This document shows positions 51,626 through 59,882 of a stretch of 64,000 nt of DNA, one piece after another. The position numbers were made by a program, and so were the translations under genes. The DNA is from CALEMW01 sp035447065. Lineage in GTDB: Bacteria; Krumholzibacteriota; Krumholzibacteriia; LZORAL124-64-63. Location of the stretch: positions 1-64,000 of the forward strand of contig DAOTGJ010000017.1 of NCBI GenBank assembly GCA_035447065.1, written 5' to 3'. Within the stretch, counting starts at the first letter, position 1. The number at the start of each line of letters is the position of its first letter. The notes beneath the pieces are model-generated. The model did not search any database and had not been told where the DNA came from. It was given only the letters and a program-made list of their open reading frames with translations.

Positions 51626-52348
51626 TTACAACCCCAGGACCTTCTTGTACAGAAAATCCGGGATATCGTAGACCTGACGGTTGATCACCGTGCCCAGGAC
51701 ATGGCCACCCTGGGCCCTCAGGCTGTCGACTCTATTTTGGATGACCTCGTATTTCAACCGTCGGCTCTCCACCACGATCACGGCGCCCAGGGTGGGGCGC
51801 GCGAAGCGGCCCACGTCCACGGACTCGTTGATGGCGGGGGCGTCGATGACGGTGAAGGCGAAGGTGTCGGCCAGGGAATCGATCAGGGCTTCGTAGTGCG
51901 GACCGGACAGCAGGGGGGTCTGCTTGATGGTCACGTCGCCGTGCGGGATGGTCACGAAGTTGGGGCCGGACGCCACCTCCTTGGCGCGCCCGGGATTCAG
52001 CAGGAGATCCTTGAAGCCGATGCCCCGGCCCAGGATCTTCTTCTGCGGAGCGATGAAGTTGCCGTCGAGCCAGGCCACCTTGTCGTCCAGCATGACCGAC
52101 AGGTGCCGGGCCACGTTGTAGGACACGAAGCTGCAGCCCTCGCCGCGCGAGGAGGCGGTGAAGACCACGGCCTTCCCGCCCGGGGTGCGGTCGATGTTGA
52201 GCAGCGAATCCGCCAGGCGCTCGAACTCGGCCAGCTGCTTCTTGTCGGGACGCGGGAACAGCGGCTGTTCCGTCATCGTCTCCAGGTGGTACTCGATTCC
52301 CAGATCGGCACCGGCGCTGCGGGCCATGGCATCAAGGATCTTGCTCAC
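51626..52348 (-). CDS. BY-kinase/CpsD-like protein with altered Walker A
   Basis: A 240-residue soluble protein of the bacterial tyrosine kinase (CpsD/CapB) family. The N-terminal SKILDAMARSAG and EFERLADSLLNID match the partner-binding segment. The P-loop reads TASSRGEGCSFVSYN, with Cys where the catalytic Lys of GK-[ST] is expected. Walker A' is VAWLDGNF instead of a D-x-D form, and Walker B is FTVIDAPA. The C-terminus has only two tyrosines (VYDIPDFLYKKVLGL), not a Tyr cluster. It may be a nucleotide-sensing or scaffold pseudokinase. The GTG start has GGGGGA upstream. It is the first gene of the operon. Confidence 0.82.
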   Translation of the reverse strand: MSKILDAMARSAGADLGIEYHLETMTEQPLFPRPDKKQLAEFERLADSLLNIDRTPGGKAVVFTASSRGEGCSFVSYNVARHLSVMLDDKVAWLDGNFIAPQKKILGRGIGFKDLLLNPGRAKEVASGPNFVTIPHGDVTIKQTPLLSGPHYEALIDSLADTFAFTVIDAPAINESVDVGRFARPTLGAVIVVESRRLKYEVIQNRVDSLRAQGGHVLGTVINRQVYDIPDFLYKKVLGL

Positions 52349-52566
52349 GTCATCCCCCTACTCGGCGACCCGGAATTCCCCACCGTCCGAACGACACCGG
52401 GACCCCGCGGGTGCATTCCCGCGGATCCTGAGTTCGAGATGGCGTGGTGGGGTACCAGAAGCCCTTGCTTTTCTAGACGTCTGTATCGTCCGACGTCCGA
52501 TGGTCCTTTAGCAAAGTCCGAGCCGGGCTCCTCGGTTCGTGGAAAATCGGGGTGTGATTTGAAGCT
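52349..52566 (-). promoter_or_regulatory. About 218-base leader of the polysaccharide operon
   Basis: The predicted transcript runs about 218 bases before the first start codon. It contains a strong stem (GGATCCGCGGG pairing with CCCGCGGGGTCC, + strand about 52399-52428) and a smaller CCGAG/CTCGG stem near 52521-52536. No T-run follows, and I recognise no known riboswitch or JUMPstart sequence. A regulatory role is possible but unproven. Confidence 0.4.
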
Positions 52567-52572
52567 CAAACT

Positions 52573-52601
52573 AGTATATCCTTGGTCGAAGACAACGTCA
52601 A
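52573..52601 (-). promoter_or_regulatory. Strong sigma-70-like promoter of the polysaccharide operon
   Basis: On the minus strand TTGACG (5 of 6) and TATACT (5 of 6) are separated by exactly 17 bases. It reads toward the BY-kinase-like gene and the whole Wza/Wzz/Wzy/flippase series. Confidence 0.75.
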
Positions 52602-52977
52602 CAGACGGACCGCAGAGCCGCGCTGGCCCGCAAGGGTGACAAGCGCGGCGATTTGCATGGTGAGTCGAATTCGGCATACCGCAAAGGCTGCGCCATGCGC
52701 CATGAAAATAAACAAGTTACAGAGTTGGCCCACTCATCCCCTTGGGCTCCGCGTTCTGACGGCGTTCATTCAATCAGTCGAATACCACATTCGTAGCTGT
52801 GGGTTCACAGAGTTAGACGCTCAGGATTTAGCGTCGCAACTCAATAGCTAGAGTGGACTGATCGTACGGCCAGAATTCGACTTGGGATTGGCCTGTCGGC
52901 GGCTAAATCACGCCCCATGCCGCAATGCTGGCACGCCGCCGACGACCGCGAGCGGAACCCGAACGGAGAGACCTGAC
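52602..52977. other. AT-richer divergent intergenic region, no convincing gene
   Basis: About 375 bases between the two divergent polysaccharide operons, clearly lower in GC than the surroundings. A 49-codon frame from an ATG near 52702 (MKINKLQSWPTH...) has no ribosome-binding site and codon use unlike the neighbours, so I do not call it. A weak plus-strand promoter candidate, TTGGGA-16-TAAATC at 52882-52909, lies 69 bases before the dehydrogenase gene. Confidence 0.5.
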
Positions 52978-55155
52978 ATGCGTATTCTCGCCCTGCGACT
53001 CAACGACGGCAGCGTGCAAGTGATGGAGGCGCCGGCGCCGATGCTGGAACCCGGCATGGTGCGCGTACGGACCCTGCATTCGGCCGTGAGCCCGGGGACC
53101 GAGGGCAACAAGATCGTCACCGGCAAGAAGTCCCTGATCGGCAAGGCCAAGGCGCGGCCGGACCAGGTCAAGATGGTGCTGGACATGGCCCGTTCCGTGG
53201 GTGTGAAGGGCACCATCCAGAAGGTGCGCTCCAAGCTGGAGGGCGCGCAGCCCATCGGCTACAGCCTGGCCGGCGAGGTGCTGGAGACGGGCCCCGGCGT
53301 GGAGGGCCTGATGCCCGGCGATCTGGTGGCCTGCGGCGGCGGCAACTACGCCAACCACGCCGACGAGGTGGTGGTGCCGCGGAACCTGTGCTGCCGGATC
53401 CCCGCCGGCGTGTCCACGGAGGACGCCTGCTTCGCCACCCTGGCGGCCATCGCGCTGCAGGGGCTGCGTCTGGCCGAGCCCACCCTGGGCGAGCGGGCCG
53501 TGGTGATCGGCCTGGGCATCGTGGGCCAGCTCGCGGGACAGCTCCTGCGGGCCAACGGCTGCCGCGTGCTGGGCGCCGACATCGCCCCCGACGCCGTGGC
53601 GCTGGCGCGCCGCAGCTGCGCCGCCGACGAGGCCTACGTGCTGGGCGCCGACCCCGTGGAGGAGCGCATCCTGGACTTCAGCGAAGGCCGCGGCGCGGAT
53701 CTGGTGCTGATCTGCGCAGCCACCGCGAGCAACGATCCCGTGACCCTGGCCGGACGCATCGCGCGGCAGCGCGGGCGCGTGGTGGTGGTGGGCGCCGTGG
53801 GCATGGACCTGCCGCGCGAGGACTACTACCGCAAGGAGATCGCCTTCTCGGTGTCCTGCTCCTACGGCCCCGGGCGATACGATCCCTCCTACGAGGAGGG
53901 GGGGCTGGACTACCCGTACGGCTTCGTGCGTTGGACGGAGGGCCGCAACATCCAGGCGTCGCTGGACCTCATGGCCTCCGGGGCGCTGCGGCCCTCGGAC
54001 CTGGTGTCGCACCGCTACGCCTTCGAGGACGCGCCCAAGGCCTACGCGCTCATCGCCGAACGCAGCGAGCCCTTCGCCGGCATCCTTCTGACCTATCCCT
54101 CCGAGAGGACCGCGGGCCCCGCCGTGGTCCAGGTGCCCGGCAGCCACGGCGCCCTGGAAGGCTGCGTGGGAGTGGGCTGCATCGGGGCCGGCTCCTACGC
54201 GCAGGCGTTCCTGCTGCCCTTCTTCAAGGGGCACGACCGCGCCGCCCCCACCAGCATCTTCACCCGCTCCGGCCTGAGCGCCGTGGACGCCGGCAAGCGC
54301 TACGGCTTCCGCCGCGCCGTGGACTCGGCCGACGCCGTGCTGGCCGACCCGGAGACCGCCGCCGTGGTGGTGGCCACGCGCCACGATCAGCACGGTCCCC
54401 TGGCCCTGCAGGCCCTGCAGGCCGGCAAGCACGTCTTCGTGGAGAAGCCCCTCTGCCTGAACGAAGCGGAGCTGGCCGGGGTGATGGCCTTCTACGCGGA
54501 GCGCGGCGACGGCGCCCCGCTGCTGCAGACGGGCTTCAACCGGCGCTTCTCCCCGGCCGCCGCGGCGCTGAAGAAGCACTTCGGCGACGCCTCCGGCCCC
54601 TACGTCATGGACTACCGCGTGAGCGCCGGCCGCATCCCCGCGGACCACTGGATCCAGGATCCCGCCGTGGGCGGCGGCCGCATCGTGGGCGAGGTCTGCC
54701 ACTTCATCGATCTGATGCAGTTCCTGTGCGGCGCCGACCCGGTGGAGGTGCGCGCCGTGTGCGTGGGCGGCCTGGAACCGGCTCAGCTCCCCCAGGACGA
54801 CGTGCAGATCAGCCTGCGCTTCGCCGACGGCTCCATCGGCACCGTGAGCTACCTGGCCTCGGGCGCCAAGTCGCTGCCCAAGGAGCGGCTGGAGGTCTCG
54901 GCCAACGGGCGCACGGGGATCATCGACAACTTCACCCACGTGGAGCTGCACGGCCGCGGCGGTCGCACGCGCAAACCGTGCGGCGGCAAGGGCCAGCAGC
55001 AGGAGGTGGACGCCTTCCTGGCGTCGGTGGGCGCGGGCGCGCCGGCCATCCCGCTGGCGTCGCAGTTCGCCACGACGCTGGCCACCTTCCGCGCATTGGA
55101 GAGCCTGCGCAGCGGTGCCGCGGAGCCCGTGGACCTGGGCAGGGTCGGTTCGTGA
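52978..55155 (+). CDS. Zinc-type dehydrogenase fused to Gfo/Idh/MocA oxidoreductase
   Basis: A 725-residue two-enzyme fusion. Residues 1-370 are an MDR alcohol/sugar dehydrogenase (HSAVSPGTEGNKI, IGYSLAGEVLETGPGVEGLMPGDLVACGG, VIGLGIVGQLAGQLL). Residues 400-725 are a Gfo/Idh/MocA oxidoreductase (VGVGCIGAGSYAQAFL, VATRHDQHGPLALQALQAGKHVFVEKPLC with the catalytic EKP, VGEVCHFIDLMQFL). Such fusions are common in polysaccharide clusters and probably interconvert a sugar via a keto intermediate. The ATG has ACGGAGAGACC upstream. Its stop overlaps the next start as GTGA. Confidence 0.9.
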   Translation: MRILALRLNDGSVQVMEAPAPMLEPGMVRVRTLHSAVSPGTEGNKIVTGKKSLIGKAKARPDQVKMVLDMARSVGVKGTIQKVRSKLEGAQPIGYSLAGEVLETGPGVEGLMPGDLVACGGGNYANHADEVVVPRNLCCRIPAGVSTEDACFATLAAIALQGLRLAEPTLGERAVVIGLGIVGQLAGQLLRANGCRVLGADIAPDAVALARRSCAADEAYVLGADPVEERILDFSEGRGADLVLICAATASNDPVTLAGRIARQRGRVVVVGAVGMDLPREDYYRKEIAFSVSCSYGPGRYDPSYEEGGLDYPYGFVRWTEGRNIQASLDLMASGALRPSDLVSHRYAFEDAPKAYALIAERSEPFAGILLTYPSERTAGPAVVQVPGSHGALEGCVGVGCIGAGSYAQAFLLPFFKGHDRAAPTSIFTRSGLSAVDAGKRYGFRRAVDSADAVLADPETAAVVVATRHDQHGPLALQALQAGKHVFVEKPLCLNEAELAGVMAFYAERGDGAPLLQTGFNRRFSPAAAALKKHFGDASGPYVMDYRVSAGRIPADHWIQDPAVGGGRIVGEVCHFIDLMQFLCGADPVEVRAVCVGGLEPAQLPQDDVQISLRFADGSIGTVSYLASGAKSLPKERLEVSANGRTGIIDNFTHVELHGRGGRTRKPCGGKGQQQEVDAFLASVGAGAPAIPLASQFATTLATFRALESLRSGAAEPVDLGRVGS

Positions 55156-56387
55156 GCGAGCGCACCGCTGGACGCATCGCCGAGCGCCTGGAGCAGGTGT
55201 GGGATTGGGGCCGCGACCATGACTTCCGCGGCGCCGATCCCTACGACGGCCTGACCAGCCGCCTGCTCGCGCCGGTGCTGCCCCTGTCGCGCCTGCTGCG
55301 GCTGGCCGTGATCCAGGGCGTGAAGCGCTCGCCCCTGGATCTGCGCCCCCTGCTGCTGATCCCTCCCGGCAGCAATCCCAAGGGACTGGCGCTGTTCCTC
55401 TCGGGCCTGGCCCTGGCGCCGGACCTGCCCGAGGCCGACGCCTGGCGCCGTCGCCTTCTGGACCGCATGACCGCCGCCGCATCGCTCCCGGACGGCTCGC
55501 CGGCGTTCGGCGGCCGCGAGGACGTTACGGGCCTGGCGGCGCGCGTGGAGGCATCGGATCCCGAGGCGCCCCTGGGCTGGGGCTACCACTTCCCCTGGCA
55601 GGCCCGCGCGTTCCTGCAGCGGGCCTGGGATCCCACGGTGGTGGCCACGAGCTTCGTCCTGGACGCGTTGGCCGACACCGGCGCGGAGCATGCGTCCCTG
55701 CTGACCCGCCGCGCCGCGCGCTTCGTGGCCGAGCGGCTGCACCGCCACGAGGACGCCGACGGCATCTGCTTCAGCTACTCCCCCACGGACCGCACGCGCG
55801 TGTACAACGCGAGCCTCTTCGGGGCCAAGATCCTGGCCCGCGCCGCGGCCCACGAGACCGGCGCCCGCGCCGCGGAATACCGTTCGCTCGCCCTCGCCGC
55901 CGGCGACTGGGTGGTCAGCCGCCAGCGCGACGACGGCGCCTGGGTCTACGGCGAGGCCGACCATTGGCGATGGGTGGACAACCTGCACACGGGTTTCAAC
56001 CTGGAGACCCTGGACTTCCTGGAGCGCGCGCTGGCGCCAGGCCGCTGGACCGGCTCCCTCGCCGCGGGCCTGGACTACTACCGCCGCACCATGATCGAGG
56101 CCGACGGCACCGCCTGCTACTACGACACGGGCCGCGCTCCCCTGGACGCCCACACCTTCGCCCAGACGGCCATCACCCTGCTGGCCCTGCGCGACCGCGG
56201 CGACGGCCTGCCGGACACGGCCCGCCGCGTGCTGCTCAAGGGCGACGACGAGCTCTGGGACTCCGGATGCCGCGGCTACCGCTTCCAGAAATCCGGGCGC
56301 TTCCCCACCCGGGTCATCTCCATGCGCTGGTCCCAGGGGTGGATGTTCCGCGCCCTGGCCATGGCCCGCGCCGCGAAGGACGCCTGA
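55152..56387 (+). CDS. Six-hairpin (alpha/alpha barrel) protein of polysaccharide clusters
   Basis: A 411-residue soluble protein with repeated helical-hairpin segments like those of six-hairpin glycosidase/terpenoid-cyclase-type toroids: GWGYHFPWQARAFL, VVATSFVLDAL, WVVSRQRDDGAWVYGE, DNLHTGFNLETLDFL, CYYDTGRAPLDAHTFAQTAITLLAL. Aromatic and acidic residues line up as in glycan-binding alpha/alpha barrels. Homologues in capsule clusters are often mislabelled as delta-aminolevulinate dehydratase. The GTG start overlaps the upstream stop (GTGA), and the gene ends one base before DUF354. A glycan-modifying or epimerase/lyase role is inferred. Confidence 0.75.
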   Translation: MSERTAGRIAERLEQVWDWGRDHDFRGADPYDGLTSRLLAPVLPLSRLLRLAVIQGVKRSPLDLRPLLLIPPGSNPKGLALFLSGLALAPDLPEADAWRRRLLDRMTAAASLPDGSPAFGGREDVTGLAARVEASDPEAPLGWGYHFPWQARAFLQRAWDPTVVATSFVLDALADTGAEHASLLTRRAARFVAERLHRHEDADGICFSYSPTDRTRVYNASLFGAKILARAAAHETGARAAEYRSLALAAGDWVVSRQRDDGAWVYGEADHWRWVDNLHTGFNLETLDFLERALAPGRWTGSLAAGLDYYRRTMIEADGTACYYDTGRAPLDAHTFAQTAITLLALRDRGDGLPDTARRVLLKGDDELWDSGCRGYRFQKSGRFPTRVISMRWSQGWMFRALAMARAAKDA

Positions 56388-56388
56388 C

Positions 56389-57414
56389 ATGCGCATCTGG
56401 TTCGACGCCGACAACGGCCCCCACGTGCTGATCATGAACCCCCTGGTGCGCGAGCTGCGCGCCCGCGGCCACGAGGTGCTCTTCACCGCCCGCGACCGCA
56501 CCAGCACCTGCGAGCTGCTGGACCTCTACGGTCACGGCTACCGCCGCGTGGGCGGCGAGTTCGGCAAGGGGAAGCTGGCCAAGATGGGCGGCACCCTGAA
56601 GCGCGCCGCCGCGCTGGCCGCCGCCATGCGCGGCGCCGGAGCCCAGGTGAGCTTCGGCCACGGCTCCCGCGCCCTGCCCTTCGCCTCCAAGCTGCTGGGC
56701 GTTCCCACGGTGACCATGTACGACTACGAATGGGTGGACCCGCGCATCTTCAACCGGCTCTGCCGCACCATCCTGATGCCCGCGGTGATCGACGCGGAAC
56801 GCTGCCGCGAGGCCGGCATCGACGCCGCGCGCGTGACCGGCTACCCGGGCTACAAGGAGGAGCTCTACCTCGCCGAGCGCGCCCTGGAGCCGAAGCCGGT
56901 GGCGGCCGACCTGGGCCTCACGCCGGAACGGATCCACGTGCTGCTGCGCCCGCCGGCCACGTCCGCCCACTACCACAACCCCACCGCGGAGAAGCTGCTG
57001 GACCGCCTGCTGGACCAGCTCTCCGGCCGCGACGACGTGGAGCTGGTCTACCTGGCGCGCGGCAAGGATCAGATGGCGTTCCTGAAGCCCCACGACGTAC
57101 GCCGCGTCATCGTGCCGCAACGCGTTTACGACGGTCCCAGCCTGGTGGCGGCCATGGATCTGATGATGAGCGGCGGCGGCACCATGACCCGCGAGGCCGC
57201 CATCCTGGGCGTGCCGTCGTACAGCTTCTTCCAGGGACGCGAAGGACGCGTGGACGAGGCCCTGACCGGCGAAGGTCGCCTGATCATGCTGCACGAGGAC
57301 ACGGACACGGCCGTGGCGGTGCGGGTGGAGAAGCGGTCGGGACCGGTGGGTGTGCCGGACAACGGACCGCTGGTGCGGTTCATCGCCGACGCCATCTGCG
57401 GCGCGGCGGGCTAG
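56389..57414 (+). CDS. DUF354 family, glycosyltransferase-like
   Basis: A 341-residue DUF354 protein resembling GT-B glycosyltransferases of the MurG/UDP-GlcNAc epimerase type. The N-terminal IWFDADNGPHVLIMNPLVRELRARGHEVLFTAR, the central HGSRALPFASKLLGVPTVTMYDYEW and the C-terminal MMSGGGTMTREAAILGVPSYSFFQG are family-typical. It may transfer or epimerise a sugar for the neighbouring polysaccharide system. It begins one base after the alpha/alpha-barrel gene and completes a three-gene unit. Its stop codon shares the palindrome CTAG with the stop of the convergent glycosyltransferase. Confidence 0.85.
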   Translation: MRIWFDADNGPHVLIMNPLVRELRARGHEVLFTARDRTSTCELLDLYGHGYRRVGGEFGKGKLAKMGGTLKRAAALAAAMRGAGAQVSFGHGSRALPFASKLLGVPTVTMYDYEWVDPRIFNRLCRTILMPAVIDAERCREAGIDAARVTGYPGYKEELYLAERALEPKPVAADLGLTPERIHVLLRPPATSAHYHNPTAEKLLDRLLDQLSGRDDVELVYLARGKDQMAFLKPHDVRRVIVPQRVYDGPSLVAAMDLMMSGGGTMTREAAILGVPSYSFFQGREGRVDEALTGEGRLIMLHEDTDTAVAVRVEKRSGPVGVPDNGPLVRFIADAICGAAG

Positions 57415-58619
57415 GCTCCGTCCAGCTCGCGGAAGTAGTCGCGCAGCTTGGCGGTCTCCGTGGCCAGGTTGAACTCCCGCGCCACGTGCTCGCGTCCCGC
57501 CCGCGAGAGGCGGGCGGCCAGATCCGGCTCGCCGGCCAGACGCGCGAAGGCGTCGGCCAGGCCCGCGGGATCCTCCGGATCGGCCAGCAGGCCCGTCTCC
57601 CCGTGGATCACCAGTTCCGGGATTCCCGACACCCGCGTGGACACCACGGGGCAGCCCACGGCCATGGCCTCCATGAGGGAGACGGGGATGCCGTCGATGT
57701 CGCCGTCGCGGGCCACCACGCAGGGCAGCACGAAGGCGTCGGCCTGGGCCAGCAGCTCCTTCACCACGCTCTGCTGCTGGGCTCCCATGAGCTCCAGCTC
57801 GTGCAGACCCAACGCCTCGCGCTGACGCTGCAGATCCTCCAGCAGCGGACCGCCGCCCACCACGTGGCAGCGCCAGGGGATGCCGCGCTCCGTCAGGAGC
57901 GCCAGGGCGTCCAGGAGGTGGCGGAAGCCCTTCTTCTCCGCCGCGCGGCCCACGGCCAGCAGGCGCAGGGGCGCATGCACCGCGTCGCGGGGCCGGAAGG
58001 CGAACTCGTCCACGTCCACGCCGCAGTGCACCACGCGGGCGTCGCGCAGCTCCGGCGCCAGCGTGCGGTAGTGGGCCAGGTTGTACTCGGAGATGCACAC
58101 CACGCCGCGGGCGGCGCGCAGTTTCACGTCCAGGCACTCGGGCTCGCGGTAGAGGTCCGCGGCGTGGCCGGTGAACGAGAAAGGGATGCCCGTGAGCCGG
58201 CTCAGGAACATGGCCACGTTGCCCGGGGGGCTGGCCAGATGGGCGTGGATGCGCTGGACGCCCAGGGACTCCACGGCGGCCACGGCCGTGGTGGACGCGG
58301 CCAGCTGATAGAGGAGCTTGAGCTTGATGCCCGGCGAGTCCAGGCGCGAGCGCAGGGCCAGGCCCACCGCGCCCAGGAAGCGTCGCGGCCGCGTGGCCAG
58401 CATCCGGACGACTCCGCCCAGGGCCCGCAGCGGCGGCACCGGGTAGAGATAGCGGCAGCCGCTGAGATCGCAGGCGGGCTCCGCCGTGGCGTAGGGCGCC
58501 TTGCGGCGCAGCGAAAGCAGATGGACCTCTTCCCCCAGGGCCCTTATGCCGTTGACTTCCCGCGTGACAAATGTGAGCGTCAGGCTGTGGAAGTTGGTGG
58601 TGATGTAGAGCAGCTTCAC
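57411..58619 (-). CDS. Glycosyltransferase family 4 (colanic-acid-type)
   Basis: A 402-residue GT-B enzyme. FVTREVNGIRALGEEVHLLSLRR, HAHLASPPGNVAMFLSRLTGIPFSFTGHAADLY and the C-terminal LLAVGRAAEKKGFRHLLDAL, VVGGGPLLEDLQ and IDGIPVSLMEAMAVGCPVVS (E-x7-E region) resemble WcaL/AmsK-like glycosyltransferases of exopolysaccharide synthesis. The GTG start gives a normal N-terminus (MKLLYITTNFHS); its ribosome-binding site is poor. The gene lies divergent to the next glycosyltransferase and convergent to DUF354, overlapping it by four bases. The sugar donor is unknown. Confidence 0.87.
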   Translation of the reverse strand: MKLLYITTNFHSLTLTFVTREVNGIRALGEEVHLLSLRRKAPYATAEPACDLSGCRYLYPVPPLRALGGVVRMLATRPRRFLGAVGLALRSRLDSPGIKLKLLYQLAASTTAVAAVESLGVQRIHAHLASPPGNVAMFLSRLTGIPFSFTGHAADLYREPECLDVKLRAARGVVCISEYNLAHYRTLAPELRDARVVHCGVDVDEFAFRPRDAVHAPLRLLAVGRAAEKKGFRHLLDALALLTERGIPWRCHVVGGGPLLEDLQRQREALGLHELELMGAQQQSVVKELLAQADAFVLPCVVARDGDIDGIPVSLMEAMAVGCPVVSTRVSGIPELVIHGETGLLADPEDPAGLADAFARLAGEPDLAARLSRAGREHVAREFNLATETAKLRDYFRELDGA

Positions 58620-58715
58620 CGCTGGAACCCCGGATTGGAACCGTGCTGGACGGGCGACGCGGCCCATAGTGGCCCAAGGAGCTGCCTGCCGCAAGCGCCC
58701 GCTTGGAGACCCCCA

Positions 58716-59882
58716 TTGGACCGACGCCTGAGAATCTGCCTGGTGATCAACCGCTTCGTGGTGGGCGGCGCCGAGACCGTTGCCCTGGACGTGGCCCGCT
58801 CCCTGGATCCCGACCGCTACGACGTGACGCTGCTCGCGCCCCTGGACCGCGAGGACGGCGAGCGCCCGGAGATGCGGCGCCGCTGCGACGAAGCCGGGGT
58901 CCGCACCGCGGCCTTGGGGCTGCGGAACTTCCAGAGCCCCCTGTCCCTGGCCAGGCTGACCTGGTTCCTGCGCCGCGGGAGGTTCGACGTCGTCCACGGC
59001 CACAGCCGCTTCGCGGACCTGTGGACCCTGCGCTGCGCCGCCTGGGCGGGCGTGCCCTCGCTCTACTGGACCCGGCACCTGGTCTACGAGGACATGAGCC
59101 CCAAGCATCTGGCCCGTTACCGCGCCCTGGCGCCCAAGGTTCACCGTGTGCTCGCGGTCTCGGAGACCGTCCGCGCCTACTGCCTGGAGACGGAAGGCCT
59201 GCCTCCCGCGAAGGTGGAGACGCTGGTCAACGGCATCGACACGGACCGCTACGCGCCGGCCGGCCCGGAGCTGCGCAACGCCAAGCGGCGGGAGCTGGGG
59301 CTGGCGGACGACGAGCGGATGCTCCTGTTCGTGGGGCGCATGGCGGATCAGAAAGCGCCGGAGGCGTTCGTGGAGATCGCCGCGCGGCTGCACCGGGCCG
59401 ACCCGCGCGTGCGCGGCTTCCTCTGCGGCGCCGGACCGCGCCTGGAGGAGATCCGCGGCCTGGCCGCGGCGAGCGGCGGCGCGGCCACCCACCTGGGGCT
59501 GCGCGGCGACGTGCCGGCTCTGCTGGGCAGCACGGATCTGTTCGTGTCCACTTCGCGGGTGGAGGGCCTGCCCCTGAACGTGATGGAGGCCATGGCCGCG
59601 GGCGCCGCGGTGGCGGCGCCCGGCCTGCCGCAGATCCGGGAGCTCATGGATCCGGGGATGCAGGCCGCCTGCCTCTATCCGCAGCCGCCGGCCGCGGGGC
59701 CGGTGCCGGAGGAGGTGCTGGCGGCGGCGGCGGAGCGCATCCGCGCCCTGCTGGACGCACCGGAGCGGCGCCGGGAGCTGGGCGCCGCCGGGCGCGAGCG
59801 CATCCGGCGCGACTTCTCGCTTGCGGCCCACGTGCGCCGGCAGCAGGAGATCTACGAAGCGGACCGGTCCAGGCCGGCGTAG
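58716..59882 (+). CDS. Glycosyltransferase family 4
   Basis: A 388-residue GT-B glycosyltransferase with INRFVVGGAETVALDVARSL, DVVHGHSRFADLW, VNGIDTDRYAP, LLFVGRMADQKAPEAFVEIA, FLCGAGPRLEEI and EGLPLNVMEAMAAGAAVAAP (E-x7-E). The start is TTG: it has GGAGAC eight bases upstream, and no ATG or GTG gives a full N-terminus. It would add a sugar to the lipid-linked repeat unit. Its 3' end overlaps the convergent glycosyltransferase by 31 bases, so the two transcripts are antisense there. Confidence 0.85.
   Translation: MDRRLRICLVINRFVVGGAETVALDVARSLDPDRYDVTLLAPLDREDGERPEMRRRCDEAGVRTAALGLRNFQSPLSLARLTWFLRRGRFDVVHGHSRFADLWTLRCAAWAGVPSLYWTRHLVYEDMSPKHLARYRALAPKVHRVLAVSETVRAYCLETEGLPPAKVETLVNGIDTDRYAPAGPELRNAKRRELGLADDERMLLFVGRMADQKAPEAFVEIAARLHRADPRVRGFLCGAGPRLEEIRGLAAASGGAATHLGLRGDVPALLGSTDLFVSTSRVEGLPLNVMEAMAAGAAVAAPGLPQIRELMDPGMQAACLYPQPPAAGPVPEEVLAAAAERIRALLDAPERRRELGAAGRERIRRDFSLAAHVRRQQEIYEADRSRPA

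Noticed and set aside
52345..52677. Minus-strand 110-codon frame before the BY-kinase-like gene
   Set aside because: It spans the promoter itself and its product has no similarity or hydrophobic pattern; it is better read as leader.
52582..52851. Small plus-strand frame in the divergent polysaccharide region
   Set aside because: It overlaps the minus-strand promoter, has no ribosome-binding site, and its codon use does not resemble neighbouring genes. A shorter ATG frame inside it has the same faults.
56314..58716. Long frames of several hundred codons antisense to real genes across the window
   Set aside because: High GC leaves few stop codons in shadow frames; these show Arg/Gly/Ala/Pro-rich or His/Val/Gln-rich compositions without motifs.
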